From positions 1-6,252 of the forward strand of contig CAMDKJ010000102.1 of NCBI GenBank assembly GCA_945900705.1: a stretch of 6,252 nt of DNA, written 5' to 3'. A program made the position numbers and the translations under genes. This document shows, piece by piece, positions 1-5,287 of the stretch. Source of the stretch: Bifidobacterium breve (lineage in GTDB: Bacteria > Actinomycetota > Actinomycetes > S36-B12). The notes beneath the pieces were generated by a model. It ran no database searches. It saw nothing but the letters and a program-made list of their open reading frames with translations, and was not told the DNA's origin. Each line of letters starts with the position of its first letter. Within the stretch, counting starts at the first letter, position 1.

Positions 1-579
1 CACTGCACCATTCGCGTCATCAAGAAACTAGGCCGCGCTGCGGTGGATTCCAATGAGCTGTTCATGGATAACCTTGAGGCGCAAGACTCCGACATCGTCG
101 GTGAGATTGGCAAAGGTTTCTACCATCTGATTACCGGATTGAATCCAGAGCGCATCGTGCTCGCCATGGAGGCGGTCGGAATAGGCCTTGCTGCACTCCG
201 ACTAGCCACCGACTACGCGCGCGAGCGAGTTGTCTTCAATAATCCAATAGGTAGCTACCAAGCCGTGGCCCACCCACTCGCCGACAGTTGGGCTCGCCTT
301 CAGGGCGCTGAACTCATGGCCATGCGGGCCGCCGATTTATTTGATCAGGGTAAGCACTGTGGCGCTGAGGCCAATGCCGCAAAATACTTGGCCGCCGATG
401 CCGGCTTCCAGGCCTGCGACGCTGCACTACAAACCCATGGTGGTTTCGGATACGCCAGGGAGTACCACATTGAGCGTCTGTGGCGCGAGGCCCGCCTTTT
501 CCGATTGGCCCCCGTCTCGCAGGAAATGGTTCTGAACTATTTAAGTGAGCGAGTCCTTGGCCTGCCCAAGTCCTACTGA
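1..579 (+). CDS. Acyl-CoA dehydrogenase, C-terminal part (5' truncated by window edge)
   Basis: This is the C-terminal half of an FAD-dependent acyl-CoA dehydrogenase, which makes the alpha,beta double bond of an acyl-CoA in the first step of beta-oxidation. The frame is open from base 1 to the TGA at 577-579, giving 192 residues. The family is usually about 380-390 residues, so roughly half is missing. Seen in order are a beta-domain end with GEIGKGFYHL, the helix NPERIVLAMEAVG, the ERVVFNNPIG segment, the FAD-contacting QTHGGFGYAREYHIERLWRE motif and the tail ERVLGLPKSY. The Glu encoded at 148-150 (NPERI) sits where isovaleryl-CoA and long-chain dehydrogenases keep their catalytic base. The later position, where MCAD-type enzymes carry Glu, is Pro here (RLAPVSQ). 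Branched, cyclic or long substrates are therefore possible, but the substrate is not determined. A GTG at 43 is only an internal codon, not the start. The gene is codirectional with the TetR gene 150 bases downstream. Confidence 0.93.
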   Translation, partial: HCTIRVIKKLGRAAVDSNELFMDNLEAQDSDIVGEIGKGFYHLITGLNPERIVLAMEAVGIGLAALRLATDYARERVVFNNPIGSYQAVAHPLADSWARLQGAELMAMRAADLFDQGKHCGAEANAAKYLAADAGFQACDAALQTHGGFGYAREYHIERLWREARLFRLAPVSQEMVLNYLSERVLGLPKSY

Positions 580-611
580 AGCAAGCCCTACTAAAGCAAG
601 TCCTAATGAAA
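567..611 (+). repeat. 15-base imperfect tandem repeat (3 copies) over the stop region
   Basis: Three adjacent copies start at 567, 582 and 597 and follow the pattern CAAG(T/C)CCTA(C/A)T(G/A)AA(G/A). The first copy holds the last codons and stop of the acyl-CoA dehydrogenase (AAG TCC TAC TGA). Because the period is a multiple of three, copy two repeats Lys-Pro-Tyr-stop in the same frame (AAG CCC TAC TAA). Copy three reads AAG TCC followed by TAA and TGA. The result is four in-frame stops within 33 bases. It looks like local duplication of the gene end and is probably without function. Confidence 0.75.
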
Positions 612-673
612 GCGGTGCAGGCGATGTTGATGCTATTGGCAGTTGTGTCTTCGGTACACGAGAACAGCTGGTT

Positions 674-713
674 GGATAGGCTCCGCGCTAGCGGATTGAC
701 CGCTCACCTATCC
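674..713. repeat. Nested inverted repeats upstream of the TetR gene
   Basis: The outer arms GGATAGG (674-680) and CCTATCC (707-713) are perfect 7-base complements 26 bases apart. Inside them lies a second inverted repeat, AGCGG (690-694) and CCGCT (700-704), with a 5-base loop. As RNA this could fold into a stem with an internal hairpin. As DNA it could be operator structure for the TetR protein encoded 17 bases further on. No run of T follows, so a standard intrinsic terminator for the preceding gene is not supported. Confidence 0.45.
685..694. promoter_or_regulatory. Candidate TetR operator, site 1 (GCGCTAGCGG)
   Basis: This 10-mer contains the perfect palindrome CGCTAGCG (686-693) and lies 35 bases before the TetR start codon. 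The identical 10-mer recurs at 5113-5122 in front of the SDR-amidase operon. TetR-family proteins commonly bind palindromes in their own promoter. Symmetry outside the 8-base core is poor here, unlike at the second site. Assigning it to the neighbouring regulator is inference. Confidence 0.4.
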
Positions 714-729
714 CAGAAAGATCTCTGAA

Positions 730-1350
730 ATGCCAGCGACGCCAACCACCAAGAAGGGTCTCGAGACCCAAAGCGCCATTCTTGAGGCGGCGCGAAAGGT
801 TTTTGCACGTGACGGCTACGTCGAGGCGCGAATGATCGACATTGCAACCGAGGCCGGGCTATCGACCGGCGGCCTCTACCGCTACTTCGATAACAAGACG
901 GAAGTTTTTGCGGCTCTCATCGCCGATATTCATGAGGAGTTTTATACGCAGAGCGGTCACACTAGACCGATTCTGCAGACGGACCCACTCGCGGCTCTCA
1001 CCGAAGCTAATCGCGGTTATATGGAGTACTACTACAAGCACCGAAACGTCATGCGGGTTTTTATCGAAGCCGCTGCGATCGACGAGCGCTTCCGTGTGAT
1101 CCTCCGTAATATGCGTGACCGCCACGTGAAGCGTTTCGCGGCTGCCTACCGAGCCACCGGTGGCCAAGACATGGTCCGAGGTGTTTCGGTTGAGGTCGCT
1201 GCGGAAGCAATGGCTTGCATGGTTGAACAGTGTTGCTATGTCTGGTTCGCCCAGGAAGCAGACTGCAACAATCCGGTTTCGATGGCGGAGGCGATCACAG
1301 TCACTAGTGAGGCTTGGTACGCGACAATGTTCGCGGGTCTAAAGCCCTAA
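730..1350 (+). CDS. TetR/AcrR-family transcriptional regulator
   Basis: The 206-residue product has the normal length and shape of a TetR-family one-component repressor, a cytoplasmic dimer that leaves its operator when a small ligand binds. Residues about 14-60 form the TetR DNA-binding domain (ILEAARKVFARDGY, then the helix-turn-helix IDIATEAGLSTGGLYRYF and the closing NKTEVFAALI). The rest is the variable, mostly helical ligand-binding domain, with GYMEYYYKHRNVMRVFIEAA typical of its middle part. The ATG at 730 is the first start after an in-frame TGA at 697-699. A weak AGAAAG lies 9 bases before it. The 3' end overlaps the convergent MaoC gene by 12 bases. Given the neighbours, an acyl-CoA or a related pathway intermediate is the likely ligand, but the sequence does not show this. 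The dyads at 674-713 suggest autoregulation. Confidence 0.92.
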   Translation: MPATPTTKKGLETQSAILEAARKVFARDGYVEARMIDIATEAGLSTGGLYRYFDNKTEVFAALIADIHEEFYTQSGHTRPILQTDPLAALTEANRGYMEYYYKHRNVMRVFIEAAAIDERFRVILRNMRDRHVKRFAAAYRATGGQDMVRGVSVEVAAEAMACMVEQCCYVWFAQEADCNNPVSMAEAITVTSEAWYATMFAGLKP

Positions 1351-2166
1351 GTCGGTAAATCGTCCGGTGCCAGAGATCGCCGCAACCCCGCTGTCATCAC
1401 TCGCGGAAAAATAGAAGTCGTCAGCTGATTTCCAAGCTTCGACATTTACTGTTGCGCCGGGGTAAACCGGGGCGCTCAGGCGCGCGGTTAGTTGTTGGAG
1501 CGAAGTCGGATCGATTCCAGACCTACGGGCAATCTCCAGGATCGAACTACCCAGTGTGCACAAACCGTGCATGATCGGCCGCACAAACCCTGAGGCGATC
1601 GCTGCGCCGGGGTCAATATGCACAGGGTGACGATCACCGGTGAGCCGGTACAACGCGGGCTGGTCAACGGAAGTCTCGAATGACCCTAAAACATCTGCCG
1701 GACCTTCCGGAAAAGTGCCCGCAGCCCGCTGCCCGCGCTCGCCACCAAAATTTCCAGCACCGGGGATAAAGATCGTGTACATCGCTTCGAAGACTTCCGA
1801 ACTGACATTTACTTCAACCAAAGCCGCTGATCCCTTGTCCCAGACCGAGCCGATACTTGCCGTGGTCTCCATCTTGCCATTCGCGGGAACATCGCCTCGC
1901 ATTCGAAGTTCTTGGCCCACGTGCAAAGTCAAGGCAGGGTCGTAAGCTCCAAGGGCACCCGCCGCCCACACGGCCCACAAGCCAAGGGTCAGACAGAAAG
2001 TGGGGAGGACACGTAATTGTTTTTCATAAACGAGATCTAATTCAGTAGCTCCCGCACCGATGGCTAGCGCATAGAGCATGACATCGCGTTCGTCATAACT
2101 GCATAGCTGTGTGCCGAGCTCAACCCCACCTAAATCCTTAACTTGCAGATCCGAAGTAGATTTCAA
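1339..2166 (-). CDS. Two-domain MaoC-family (R)-specific enoyl-CoA hydratase
   Basis: The 275-residue product resembles hydratase 2, a double hot-dog protein that adds water to trans-2-enoyl-CoA to give (R)-3-hydroxyacyl-CoA. The N-terminal degenerate half has the usual SYDERDVMLYALAIGAG and VLPTF segments (residues 23-57). The C-terminal catalytic half carries YRLTGDRHPVHIDP followed by GFVRPIMHGL. Asp178 and His183 correspond to the Asp-His catalytic pair, with the usual five-residue spacing. His180 stands where Asn is common. The start is a TTG that overlaps the stop of the crotonase gene as TTGA, with AGGAAAG nine bases upstream. The N-terminus aligns well with the family from there, and no better start is seen. 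It is the last gene of the operon and ends inside the convergent TetR gene. A dehydratase role in another acyl-CoA pathway is the main alternative. Confidence 0.88.
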   Translation of the reverse strand: MKSTSDLQVKDLGGVELGTQLCSYDERDVMLYALAIGAGATELDLVYEKQLRVLPTFCLTLGLWAVWAAGALGAYDPALTLHVGQELRMRGDVPANGKMETTASIGSVWDKGSAALVEVNVSSEVFEAMYTIFIPGAGNFGGERGQRAAGTFPEGPADVLGSFETSVDQPALYRLTGDRHPVHIDPGAAIASGFVRPIMHGLCTLGSSILEIARRSGIDPTSLQQLTARLSAPVYPGATVNVEAWKSADDFYFSASDDSGVAAISGTGRFTDLGL

Positions 2167-2921
2167 CGCCCGAGTCTTTCCTGCAAGTCGGCGACCGCTT
2201 GTATCCGTGCCTCTGATCTAAGGAGTGCGCGGCGGACAAACTCAAAGTCCATTAAATCAACTTTGGACGTACTCAGTTCTCTGAGCAGGCTCTTAGTCGC
2301 AGACACTGCCGCTGGCACGTTCTCCTCCGCCAACTTCGCCAAACTCAATGCACGATCCAGGGTGCTGGAGGGTTCCACCACTTGGGATGCAATTCGCGCT
2401 TGGCCCGCGGCCTCACCCGATATGCGCTCACCCAGAACTAAAAGACGAGTTGCTGTTTCCAAGCCAACATTCGAAAGAATGTTCGCAATACCGTCAGGTC
2501 GGTAAAGAATTCCGAGTCTAGTCACGGGCATGCTGAAGTACGAAGTACGTGACACCACACGGACATCACATGACAATGCGACTTCAACCGCCGCACCGAC
2601 GCAGGCACCTTCTATTGCCGCAATCACCGGTATTTGCAACCCGGTAATAGTCGTTACCAAGTCGGCGATTAAGCCGTCAATCTCGATATCTTTATCGCCG
2701 TTGCCGATCGCGCCAAGATCGGCGCCCGCACTGAAAATCTCGGTTCCCCCGGTCAGTACGACTGCCGTCGCCCCGCTTGCAGATTCCGAATTAAGTAGCT
2801 CGCCAAGCTCAGCGAACATCTCCGGAGTCAACGCGTTCTTCTTGGCCGGACGGTCTATCCGGATGGTCGAACTACCCCCAACGCGTTCAACGGCAAAATT
2901 CGCTACCACTTCAGCTCGCAC
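2163..2921 (-). CDS. Enoyl-CoA hydratase/isomerase (crotonase) family protein
   Basis: The 252-residue product is a crotonase-fold protein acting on an acyl-CoA thioester. The oxyanion-hole segments are visible: IFSAGADLGAI (residues 62-72) and IEGACVGAAVEVALSCDVRVV (103-123, quoted in overlapping parts IEGACVGAAV and EVALSCDVRVV). Glu113 matches the first catalytic Glu of rat mitochondrial enoyl-CoA hydratase (Glu144). The second one (Glu164, in P-E-x-x-L-G) is replaced by Val133 in MPVTRLGI. The protein may therefore be an isomerase, hydrolase or other crotonase rather than a classical hydratase. The frame stays open upstream into the amidase gene, but that part shows no family similarity. 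I place the start at the GTG at 2921-2919, where the family homology begins, overlapping the amidase end by 11 bases. A GTG at 2909 would give 248 residues and an ATG at 3002 would give 279. Neither GTG has a clear ribosome binding site. Confidence 0.88.
   Translation of the reverse strand: MRAEVVANFAVERVGGSSTIRIDRPAKKNALTPEMFAELGELLNSESASGATAVVLTGGTEIFSAGADLGAIGNGDKDIEIDGLIADLVTTITGLQIPVIAAIEGACVGAAVEVALSCDVRVVSRTSYFSMPVTRLGILYRPDGIANILSNVGLETATRLLVLGERISGEAAGQARIASQVVEPSSTLDRALSLAKLAEENVPAAVSATKSLLRELSTSKVDLMDFEFVRRALLRSEARIQAVADLQERLGR
2176..2182 (-). promoter_or_regulatory. Ribosome binding site for the TTG-started MaoC gene
   Basis: On the minus strand AGGAAAG is followed by nine bases and then the TTG at 2166-2164. 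The site lies within the end of the crotonase gene and supports the TTG start. Together with the TTGA stop/start overlap it suggests translational coupling. Confidence 0.55.
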
Positions 2922-4308
2922 TGGTGGATTTATGTTGATCCCATCGCTTAGCCATCTGCGTCGCCGGGAATGCGATTGATTCTTCGATCTCTTCGCAGAC
3001 ATCCAGCACAATGTCTTCGCGGTGGTGCGCCCCGACCACCTGAAGGCCAACAGGCATCCCGTCGGCCAAACCAACCGGCACAGATGCGGCCGGTGATCCG
3101 GAGACATTGAATGGAGCGGTGAATGGAAACGGGCCCCACAGTGGATGGATTTTCTTTCCATCGATCTCGGTGGGGCGGGTGCCCAGCGGGAAGGCGCTCG
3201 TGGCCGTCGTGGGAGTCACGATTACGTCATAGTCGGCGAAAAGCCCAGCCACGCGTCCTCCAATCTCCTTTTTCAGTTTAAGTGCTGCAGTGATTTCCTC
3301 TTCGGTTATCGCTGCTCCCGCCTCAATGCTCTTGCGGACGAATGAAGTCAATTGGTCCTTGTCCTCATCTAACAGGTGTCGACGATACCGCCATTCGTCT
3401 GCGAGCACGAGGGGGCCGAATGCCTCGGTCCAGCCTTCCAGCGGAAGGGACACTTCTTCAACAATATGTCCATGGGATTCAAGGAGTCTGACGGCTGCCG
3501 CGGTGACTAGGCGCACCCCCGGATCAATTGCATGATTTCCGGGGGATGGACACCAGGCAATGCGTCGGGTCACTTGACCGGACGTGCGGGTGAACCTCCT
3601 GGAAAGCAAAACCTCCAACAGGATGCGGGCATCGGCCACGGTCCGAGTGATGGGCCCAGAGCCGACGAATTCGGTCATCGCCTGGAATGAGGCTTCGGCC
3701 GGAGCCCTCTCGAAGGTGGGCTTGAGTCCGAAGAGTCCGCACAACGCCGCTGGAATCCTGATGGATCCGCCACCGTCGGAGCCAAGTGCAGCACTGGCTA
3801 GACCGGCTCCCACACTTGATGCCGCGCCACCACTTGATCCACCAGAGGTCCTGGATGGGTCCCATGGGTTACCGCAGTCCGGTCCCAACCGGTTGTCGGT
3901 AGTTGCTGACTGGCCAAACTCAGCAGTGTTGCTCTTGCCCAAGAAAACCGAACCGGCCGCCCTTAGTAAAGCTACCTGCATTGAATCTGTTTCAGCTACC
4001 TCTTGTCCGTAGGCCAGCGAACCGAGTGTGGTGGTCTCGCCAACAATGTCGAAAAGGTCCTTTATCGAAAGCGGTACTCCTAAAAGCGGTGCAAACTGCT
4101 CGTCCGATTTGAGATATTGCTCTTCGGCAAATTTTGCCTGCTCGAGCGCCTGCTCAGCAGTCACGCTCAGGTAACTATGTAATACACCATCAAGTGTTGC
4201 AATTCTCTCCAGCGTTGTATTCGTAACTTCAACAGGTGAAAGTTCCTTGGCGGCAAAAGCGTTGGTGAGGTCCTTTATGGGCCAGAACACCGGGTCGGAA
4301 TTAAGCAT
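2911..4308 (-). CDS. Amidase-signature family hydrolase
   Basis: This 465-residue cytoplasmic hydrolase (no signal peptide) is full length for the amidase-signature family, which cleaves carboxamides by a Ser-cisSer-Lys triad. The triad is Lys83 (PLSIKDLFD), Ser158 (TSGGSSGGAAS) and nucleophile Ser182 (SDGGGSIRIPA); the 24-residue spacing of the two serines matches FAAH and peptide amidase. The C-terminal part has the typical DVIVTPT and PVGLQVVGAHHRED segments. The neighbours do not fit a GatA role in tRNA amidation, because no gatB or gatC is present and the gene sits in an acyl-CoA operon. The ATG at 4308-4306 lies 8 bases inside the SDR gene end. GTG codons at 4326, 4323 and 4320 are in frame and would add at most six residues. 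The substrate is unknown: amides, lactams, N-acyl amino compounds or esters are possible. Confidence 0.9.
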   Translation of the reverse strand: MLNSDPVFWPIKDLTNAFAAKELSPVEVTNTTLERIATLDGVLHSYLSVTAEQALEQAKFAEEQYLKSDEQFAPLLGVPLSIKDLFDIVGETTTLGSLAYGQEVAETDSMQVALLRAAGSVFLGKSNTAEFGQSATTDNRLGPDCGNPWDPSRTSGGSSGGAASSVGAGLASAALGSDGGGSIRIPAALCGLFGLKPTFERAPAEASFQAMTEFVGSGPITRTVADARILLEVLLSRRFTRTSGQVTRRIAWCPSPGNHAIDPGVRLVTAAAVRLLESHGHIVEEVSLPLEGWTEAFGPLVLADEWRYRRHLLDEDKDQLTSFVRKSIEAGAAITEEEITAALKLKKEIGGRVAGLFADYDVIVTPTTATSAFPLGTRPTEIDGKKIHPLWGPFPFTAPFNVSGSPAASVPVGLADGMPVGLQVVGAHHREDIVLDVCEEIEESIAFPATQMAKRWDQHKSTSAS

Positions 4309-5086
4309 GCGGAAGAACACCACCACTAATTCCGTAGACTTCGCCGGTTATATAACCCGCCTTTTCGCTCATCAGGAATGCGGTGAGTGCTCCGACGTCT
4401 TCTGGGCGTCCGACTCTGCCGACTCGTGAACGACGCTCTGCATATCCGTCAAAAAACTCCTGCGGGTAAACCTTGGTAAGAAAGTCATTGAAGATTAGCC
4501 CGGGTGCAATCGCGTTCACTCTGATCCCGTGTTCACCAACTTCAGCGGCCGCTACACGTGTCAGAGCGGTGACTCCGGCTTTGGCGGCGGAATATGCCGC
4601 ACCGTGCTCGGTCGACGTCTCCCATGCTGCAATTGATGAAATATTTACTACGCTCCCGCCCCCTCGTTTGATCATCACGGGCAATATCTGGCGCATGCAG
4701 TTGAAAGTCCCGGTTAGGTCGACGTCCAAAGTGCGCTGCCAGGTCTCGCGACTCATCTCAATGAGCGGCTCGAGTTTGTTCCAACCCGCGCTGTTAACCA
4801 GCCCATCGATTCCGCCGCGCCACTCGATGGCCTGATCAATCGCGCGGCCCACCGCGTCGTAATCGGTGACATCAAGGTGGATACCCAAAAATTCGCGGTC
4901 GAATTGCGCGGATAGGTCTTTGGCTAGCTCGCCCACTCGGCGCTGATGGGCATCGGTGATAACGACATCCCAGCCGTCACCTGCAAGTTCCCGAACTATC
5001 GCCGAGCCGATGCCGGCGCCGGCGCCGGCGGTTACAAAAGCGACTCGCCGGGCGGACGGATCCAATGCTGATACCCCGTTACCCAC
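4301..5086 (-). CDS. Short-chain dehydrogenase/reductase (SDR), classical type
   Basis: The 261-residue product is a classical SDR of normal length and opens the operon. It shows the Rossmann motif AGAGAGIG (Gly21-x3-Gly25-x-Gly27), Asp45 at the end of strand beta-2 (VVITD), which favours NAD over NADP, NSAG (98-101), Ser151 in NISSIAAW, and Tyr165-x3-Lys169 in YSAAK. The C-terminus GYITGEVYGISGG is typical. The Asn of the usual catalytic tetrad is Asp123 here (DVDLTGTF), a change seen in many SDRs. One extra residue sits between the VT of strand beta-1 and the glycine loop. The role could be oxidation of a 3-hydroxyacyl-CoA made by the MaoC or crotonase protein, or of another alcohol. I chose the GTG at 5086-5084, six bases after a strong GGAGGA. 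A TTG at 5092 touches that ribosome binding site and is less likely. Confidence 0.9.
   Translation of the reverse strand: MGNGVSALDPSARRVAFVTAGAGAGIGSAIVRELAGDGWDVVITDAHQRRVGELAKDLSAQFDREFLGIHLDVTDYDAVGRAIDQAIEWRGGIDGLVNSAGWNKLEPLIEMSRETWQRTLDVDLTGTFNCMRQILPVMIKRGGGSVVNISSIAAWETSTEHGAAYSAAKAGVTALTRVAAAEVGEHGIRVNAIAPGLIFNDFLTKVYPQEFFDGYAERRSRVGRVGRPEDVGALTAFLMSEKAGYITGEVYGISGGVLPHA
5012..5029 (-). repeat. Three tandem GCCGGC hexamers in the SDR cofactor loop
   Basis: Three perfect copies of GCCGGC encode Ala-Gly-Ala-Gly-Ala-Gly in the NAD-binding loop of the SDR gene (residues 20-25). Common family members read VTGAGAGIG, whereas this one reads VTAGAGAGIG. The repeat may have helped add one Ala codon by slippage or unequal exchange, though the excess is three bases and not six. 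Confidence 0.6.
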
Positions 5087-5092
5087 GATCAA

Positions 5093-5098
5093 TCCTCC
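5093..5098 (-). promoter_or_regulatory. Strong ribosome binding site of the SDR gene
   Basis: On the minus strand GGAGGA ends at 5093, six bases before the GTG at 5086. This decides the start in favour of that GTG over the TTG at 5092, which directly abuts the site. It is the clearest Shine-Dalgarno sequence in the window and fits the first gene of an operon. Confidence 0.7.
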
Positions 5099-5104
5099 AT
5101 CTCG

Positions 5105-5130
5105 CCACCGGAGCGCTAGCGGGCTGGTGG
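5105..5130. promoter_or_regulatory. Candidate operator, site 2: 26-base imperfect palindrome
   Basis: The dyad is centred between 5117 and 5118. The outer arms CCACC (5105-5109) and GGTGG (5126-5130) share their centre with the core palindrome CGCTAGCG (5114-5121), and 10 of 13 base pairs of the half-sites match. It lies between the predicted operon promoter and the ribosome binding site of the SDR gene, a position where a bound repressor would block transcription. The 10-mer GCGCTAGCGG inside it is identical to the one before the TetR gene. Binding by that TetR protein is inference. Confidence 0.55.
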
Positions 5131-5137
5131 TCGGGTT

Positions 5138-5165
5138 TTCATAGCATAAACGATAGCGATGTCAC
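5138..5165 (-). promoter_or_regulatory. Predicted promoter of the SDR-amidase-crotonase-MaoC operon
   Basis: On the minus strand a -35 box GTGACA (5165-5160, 5 of 6 to consensus) is followed after 16 bases by a -10 box TATGAA (5143-5138, 4 of 6). The -10 box is preceded by TG one base upstream, an extended -10 form. Transcription would start near 5131, at the edge of the 26-base palindrome, with a leader of about 45 bases. Alternative pairs in the same stretch are possible, such as TTGCCA and TAAAGT. Confidence 0.4.
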
Positions 5166-5170
5166 TTTAC

Positions 5171-5192
5171 TGCCAAAGCGGCTAAATTGGCA
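5171..5192. repeat. Inverted repeat TGCCAA-N10-TTGGCA in the divergent region
   Basis: Perfect 6-base arms at 5171-5176 and 5187-5192 enclose a 10-base spacer. The element lies between the two predicted -35 boxes (5160-5165 on minus, 5210-5215 on plus), where an activator could serve both directions. ACTGCCAA (5169-5176) is the complement of TTGGCAGT, found at 636-643 upstream of the TetR gene. Six-base arms can arise by chance, so this is only a candidate. Confidence 0.3.
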
Positions 5193-5209
5193 ACTATCCC
5201 TCTAACCCA

Positions 5210-5238
5210 CTGACAGGGGTCGCCTTCCCCCGCATACT
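5210..5238 (+). promoter_or_regulatory. Predicted promoter of the second amidase gene
   Basis: CTGACA (5210-5215, 5 of 6 to the -35 consensus) and CATACT (5233-5238, 4 of 6 to the -10 consensus) are 17 bases apart, the optimal spacing. Transcription would begin near 5245, giving a leader of about 43 bases. The spacer holds a GGGG-N7-CCCC dyad that could hinder or tune initiation. Confidence 0.4.
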
Positions 5239-5278
5239 TCCACCAATTAGGTTCCCCTAGCCAGACCAACGAAGAGTT

Positions 5279-5282
5279 GAGG
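5279..5282 (+). promoter_or_regulatory. Ribosome binding site of the second amidase gene
   Basis: GAGG lies five bases before the TTG at 5288. It supports this unusual start, since no ATG or GTG occurs in frame between the stop at 5258 and this point. Confidence 0.5.
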
Positions 5283-5287
5283 CCACC

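Noticed and set aside
674..713. Intrinsic terminator after the acyl-CoA dehydrogenase gene
   Set aside because: The outer stem has a long loop and is followed by CAGAAAGATC instead of a T-rich tract, so a rho-independent terminator is not supported.
859..1167. 102-codon minus-strand frame inside the TetR gene
   Set aside because: It is antisense to a recognisable TetR protein, without family motifs or a ribosome binding site.
2530..2979. 149-codon plus-strand frame opposite the crotonase gene
   Set aside because: It is a Ser/Thr/Pro-rich antisense shadow of a coding gene with no motifs.
2922..3161. N-terminal extension of the crotonase reading frame up to an ATG at 3161
   Set aside because: The extra residues (rich in Arg, Ser and His, with no crotonase similarity) are a shadow of the amidase C-terminus, which is clearly coding in another frame. 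The crotonase similarity starts only at about the GTG at 2921.
3584..4012. 142-codon plus-strand frame opposite the amidase gene
   Set aside because: Its Pro-rich sequence mirrors the amidase signature region on the other strand, so it is a shadow frame.
2911..4308. Amidase as the GatA subunit of the tRNA amidotransferase
   Set aside because: GatA carries the same triad, but no gatB or gatC is nearby, the gene lies in an acyl-CoA operon, and a second amidase is present. General amidase is the better call.
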